From: Arabidopsis thaliana
Lineage: Eukaryota > Streptophyta > Magnoliopsida > Brassicales > Brassicaceae
DNA length: 64,000 nucleotides
Assembly: GCF_000001735.4 (NCBI RefSeq)
Contig: NC_003076.8
Coordinates: forward strand, 19,347,835-19,411,834
Direction of reading: 5' to 3'
Shown here: piece after piece, positions 59,496-64,000 of the stretch
Numbering within the stretch: the first letter of the stretch is position 1
Layout: each line of letters begins with the position of its first letter
Notes under the pieces: generated by a model
Seen by the model: only the letters and a program-made list of their open reading frames with translations
Told to the model about the DNA's origin: nothing
The model's database searches: none
Made by a program: the position numbers and the translations under genes

Positions 59496-59627
59496 GATTG
59501 CTTGTGGAAAGGCGGCGAAAGCGAATTTGGTTGATGAAACCCTAGAAGCGAAGAGACGGAGACTGCAGCTTTAGCTTCAATCTAAGTATATATGTCTGTG
59601 GGTGACGAAATGTGACACACAAAACAT

Positions 59628-59651
59628 TGGGCCTTATAGGCCCAGCCCATT
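59628..59651. promoter_or_regulatory. Palindromic site II cluster upstream of RPS27
   Basis: TGGGCC, GGCCCA and a further GCCCAT lie within 24 bp, about 135-155 bp upstream of the RPS27 start codon. Such TGGGCY elements are widespread in plant ribosomal-protein promoters. Confidence 0.7.
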
Positions 59652-61572
59652 GTACATATAAACAAGTAGGAGTGGGAGAAATTCGGCTTAGCAATTTGTA
59701 TGCTCTTACTTTGGAAAACTAAAAAACGTAAACAAAAAGTGTTATGTATAGTTGAATATTTATCACCATTAACCCCAAAAGATTAATTGAAAAGGATAGA
59801 TTTGTAACAATAAACTAGATATCCTCTCAATATGTACAACTTAAACTTAGGTCTCACTGAGAGTTGTCTTTATGTCACATTAGTGTTCCCTCATAGCTCC
59901 AAGTCACGTTGGTTTACTCTATGCGGCAGACCAACTCCCCTAACCCTTCCTCAAGATGGTCAATTCTTTGCTATAGTCTATCTATCCTAACAAATCGTAC
60001 TAAGAAGTCGAGTGGCAACGTACTGGTCTGAGTCCTAGCGCATAACTTTTTTTCTCCACGTCATTGGATTTCTGCCACAATTGGTTCTAATATCTACACT
60101 TGCATTTGTCGCATATAGAACACAGTAATCCATGGTATCATTAAAGCTTACAACTTCTTTCAACAGAGTATAGAGTAAAAACTTCGTTGAAACTATAAAC
60201 TATACTAGAATTTGACCCGCGGTACACCGCGGGGCTAATTTTTTAAGAAAATGTATATATTGAGTGAAATTCATATTGTTGAATTGTAGATTATGTATTT
60301 GGGTTTACGGATATTTTTTTTGGTAGGGTGGGTTTACATTTATAATATCTGTTTTCTTAGTATATTAGTTGGTATTACGATTAAAATGTATAGTGTATAT
60401 AATAAAAGCATGATAAACTATATTATGTAAAATTCTAAAAAAAAATTCATCTTGGATTTTAGACTGAATAATTTGTGAAAAATACATGACTTTTGTAATG
60501 TGGTAAGAGTAGTATGTGTTTTTAGCCGTTATGTATCTTGGATTCTAGATTTTAACCCGCGGTACATATCTTGGACGATTTTTCTTTATAAAGTTAGTAT
60601 ATATAAAAGTTTGTAAATTGTATCTATAAAATATTTTTATTTTATAGTTTACAATTGTTATTAAGTAACGTCCTGCCAAACTCATCCCGTAAAAATAATC
60701 TATTTATTTTATTAATGTTGATCTTATTTATGATATGTTTGTGAATCATTGTCTAAATATTTTAGTCGATGCGGGACGCTGAACCCACACATTTTTTGTC
60801 AATTGGTTAATATATGTTCATTTTTAAAATTTCGAATTACAAAATATGACGGAAAAAAATTTTGGTGACGGAATTTTTTTTGAGATTTTTTTAAACTCTA
60901 TATATTATATGATGATGTCAAAAAATTGTGATATATTAAACTTTTTATAAATTTAAATATTAGTAATGTTTTATAAAGTTGAAATATATAAATAATAATA
61001 TTTAAAAAATTAATTTTTTTTTTGCTTTTTAGGTAATGACATAATAACTCTAAAAATGTACTTCAATTTTTTACTATGGATAATGTTATAAATAAATCTT
61101 TAGTTTAATCACAATTAGTGATTGATATACTTGGGTTTTGGATTTTTTCACGTCATTTAATAACCTAAATTTGGGTAGTTTTGTAAACATTATTTGAAAC
61201 AATAATAGTTTACAAAATCGTTCATGTTTTTTGGTTTGTTACAAAAATTTTGTTTTAATTCTTTGCAAATTATTCGCAGAAATTTAATTCAAATAATTCA
61301 AACTGTGGTTGTTTTAAGATTTCGTTGCTAGAGAATATATGATTTTATTGTGTGTTGCTAGAGTAAAGGAAATACCATATATATCGGGTATAATCGGTTT
61401 GGGTAATAAGTATTAGTCGCAAGATTTTAATTCAAGTAAATAAATTCGGTAGTATGTCATTGTAAATAAGTGCAAAATAGAGAATATATTTGCAAAAATA
61501 GTTCCAAAAAAAAATATGTAGATATCAGAAGAAAACAAAATGCGGGCTTTGATGCCGCATTTAATTTTCCCT
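59652..61572. other. AT-rich spacer with Helitron-like remnants
   Basis: At 60216-60233, CCCGCGGTACACCGCGGG is a perfect 8-bp inverted repeat with a two-base loop in an otherwise AT-rich sequence. A partial copy (CCCGCGGTAC) lies at 60556-60565, in similar context (TAGAATTTGA or TAGATTTTAA before it). GCGGGAC...CTGAACCCACACATTTTTTG near 60770 is another segment of a type I associate with dispersed repeats of crucifer genomes, probably Helitron remnants. No gene was seen. Confidence 0.45.
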
Positions 61573-64000
61573 TTATATAAGACTCGCTTCTGATATTTCA
61601 CCATTCCAGTGTATAGGCATCTCGTTCGTCGCATAGTGATTCATCTCCACAGACGAAAGGGTATCTGTTGGTGGTCCTTTGAGTTCTTCTTCATCTTCCA
61701 CTGAGACTAAGTTATCATCAAAAACATCGTTCTTGCAATCTACATAAGTTTTCGATTCTTCTGTGAAGAGTACCTCAAAGAAATACTTGCTGTCTGAGTC
61801 TTTATTCTCTAAATTAAATTTCACATCCAGGACTGGTGTTAGGAAATCGACCGAAGAAGTAGTCGGTTGAAAACCTAGAACACTCTTCAAGACATCATCC
61901 ATTGAAGGCTCTCCTTTGCATTTTGCGGTAGTTACATTTGAACTCTCGAGCTCGTGAATCAGGGAATCAGGTTCCGTGGGTTTATAACTGAGGTTTTCCC
62001 TTTCTGTGTAACAATCAGCTTTTGTGCTTGATGTTACCGTCTCTTCATCTAAAGCATTGTCGCTGACGCTAACCACAGTCTCAGCTTCCTCATCTCCTCC
62101 AAAACTATCATCCAGTTTTTTAAAAACTCCATACATCGTTCCATGAGAATCGTCTGGAGTAATTCCGGGCTCTTTCTGTGACGAAGTAGAGCTCTCCAAG
62201 GAAGAAGAGTACCTGTTTTCAGACTCCTCTGCTGCAACTTGGCTATCGTCTGGATGGGCACTCGTCCCAGGTTTCTCTTCTATCTCCACATCATCTTCAC
62301 TTGAAAATTCTGGGGCTGTAATTACGAGGGCTTGACTGTATTTTCCATCGGTGATCGAATGTGAAGACAATAACCCAGCAAGTGCAGATGCTAAAGCATC
62401 ATTTATAGACAACGAATGTTTTGGTTTCTCTTCAAATGAATGACCAACCTCCTCATTACTGATCTCAGGTTCAGCAGAAATCATCTCATTCCCTGAGATT
62501 GAGCTATTTTCACTCTCCAGTTCCACAGACTTTGAAAGAATATTATCAAGCCTGTTCTTCGGTAGTACAACAGCACAATCTTCACTGTTGTCTATACTAG
62601 AGGAGTCAGGAACTACATCCGTGTTTTTAGTCAATCCATCACTCTCATCGGTATCAGGAGTTTTATCAGTATCACTGCGCAGAGAATCTTGATTGGGTAT
62701 TTTCGTTCGAAAACCCAAATCAGATTCAAATGATTTCTTTCCTAGCTGTTCGAGTTTCTTCTCAACTAACTGGAGCCTTGCATCAATACTATTAATAGGT
62801 TTCAACATCTGATCTTCAAATCTTATCAAGATAGTTTCTATCATACTTACCTTGTTAACAAGCTGATTCAGAATAGTCTCCACATTATTGCAAGGTATAG
62901 CAGGCTTGCTTTCTGCTCCAGATACTCGTGTTGCTGCATCAACCTGCTTTGCAACAGTATCAACTAAAACTGGTGAGCTCACTCCTATCTGATCAGTATT
63001 TCCTATAGCTACTGGATCTGTACTGTTGGACTTGTCGGAAACTTGTATATCCCGTTCTTTTCTGACATCTTTTCCTCGAGATAGCTGCAAAAGAGCAGGC
63101 ATAAACATAGCCATCAACGAACTACTAGATGAATTTCCTGTTCCAGTTGCTTCTTCCTTCTCTGACTCACTTGGATCAACAGGATCAGCAAATACATAAA
63201 CTTCATCTACAAGTGCACATCTTTTATCCTGAAGGGAGAGGAGACGAACTGTAATCGAAGTGCAAGGTTCCGCATCATTGATCTCCGCAGTAGCTTCATA
63301 AAAATCCTGAAAAAAGCATTACCACATTAACATCAACAAATGTGATTTTACTTGTGCAAAAATATTTGTTACCTGTTTTTCATTATTCAACAGAGAATCA
63401 TCACTAGCTTTCACTTCAACCCAATCATCTTCGCTCGTCCGTCCATTACCATTATCTGCAACCTTCCTCTCGATCAAATCCTTTACTGGTTTAGAATCAG
63501 CTGACTCTGTAAGAGGGATCTGAAGCACTTCTTCATCTCTAATTGCAACACCACATCGAACAGTACACAGATATTCCTTATCATGTCGTCGCTTTTTCGT
63601 GTAATACACTTCGTATACTCGTGCACTACTTCGGATGTAGATTTGCCTTAATTCATGTTCTTGTGCAAATGTAACTGCAACCAAAACCACACACATTTCA
63701 CAAAACACCAAAAAAATTATCATCAATTTTATCGTATTAACACTATCGATCTACTTCAAACTAACAATTAGAGGTTTAATAACACCGGATCGGAGTGTAT
63801 TTTTCAGAATCTCGGAGAAGAACGAAGACAAATTAAGGACCGTACTTGTAATTTCACAAGGCTCGCCGTTGGGAACCGGAGGGAGAAGAAGTAACGGGGA
63901 TTTGGTTACATGATCGACGGCGGCAGAGATGATTCCGTCGTCAGATTCGGGGTTTGCAGTGAAGGAGGATTCAAATGAGATGGCGTCTATGAGTGTACCG
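61573..64000 (-). CDS. Acidic Ser/Glu-rich protein of unknown function, 5' end outside window
   Basis: Three exons are visible: from beyond 64000 to 63846, 63674-63373, and 63306-61573. They give about 729 codons and no start codon, so the N-terminus lies to the right. The first part (about 60 residues in the window) reads ISFESSFTANPESDDGIISA and FAQEHELRQIYIRSSARVYEVYY. The rest is long, acidic and Ser-rich, with a short heptad-like segment (VNKVSMIETILIRFEDQMLK, then DARLQLVEKKLEQLGKK). No catalytic domain was recognised. I recall the locus as At5g47940, unnamed. The long exon 3 of 1734 nt codes for exactly 577 residues plus stop. Confidence 0.82.

Overview
The window is nuclear DNA of a crucifer plant, almost certainly Arabidopsis thaliana. 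The spliced RBOHD, FRA1, eRF1-1, GAUT4 and adenylate kinase proteins read out at exactly the lengths I remember for the A. thaliana proteins, and the gene order matches the chromosome 5 block that I recall as At5g47780 to At5g47940. Locus numbers and protein lengths are from memory, not from a search. Exon boundaries were placed by hand from reading frame and GT/AG (or GC/AG) signals.

Layout. 1-4.8 kb: GAUT4 (pectin glycosyltransferase), a broken farnesyl diphosphate synthase fragment, and an FHA-domain NIPP1-like gene. 6.3-8.3 kb: an NPH3/BTB gene. 8.7-10.2 kb: PFK2 on the minus strand. 10.5-16.2 kb: a decayed LINE (non-LTR retrotransposon) with a 10-bp target duplication and poly-A tail, abutting a degraded small minus-strand gene. 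18.7-24.4 kb: the 23-exon kinesin-4 gene FRA1. 25.2-26.5 kb: a small conserved gene of unknown function. 27.7-30.2 kb: plastid adenylate kinase AMK2. 31.0-33.2 kb: the receptor kinase CCR4. 33.8-36.5 kb: a plastid-type DUF1350 hydrolase. 36.7-38.0 kb: RAD52-2. 38.5-40.7 kb: eRF1-1, head-to-head with the complex I B8 subunit gene (41.0-42.6 kb). 44.6-47.1 kb: a DUF1624/HGSNAT-like membrane protein. 49.8-53.9 kb: RBOHD. 55.6-56.2 kb: a DUF761 gene. 58.6-59.5 kb: RPS27. 61.6-64.0 kb: a partial acidic protein of unknown function that runs off the right edge.

These are mostly unrelated housekeeping, signalling and organelle genes; there is no operon-like logic. Shared regulation is suggested only for the eRF1-1/B8 divergent promoter, which carries site II (TGGGCC) elements.

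The most interesting signal is at the 3' end of eRF1-1. The UGA stop is followed by CAAUCA, which fits the CARYYA readthrough consensus. A 36-codon in-frame extension follows, containing a GC-rich nested hairpin, and a 3'-UTR intron starts 20 nt past the second stop. This is the layout of a readthrough/NMD feedback loop in which the termination factor controls its own mRNA. Other points of note are a tandem copy of the last AMK2 exon, GC-AG introns in AMK2, the FPS pseudogene fragment, a duplicated G-box promoter segment flanking an Emigrant MITE, and several local duplications within introns and promoters.
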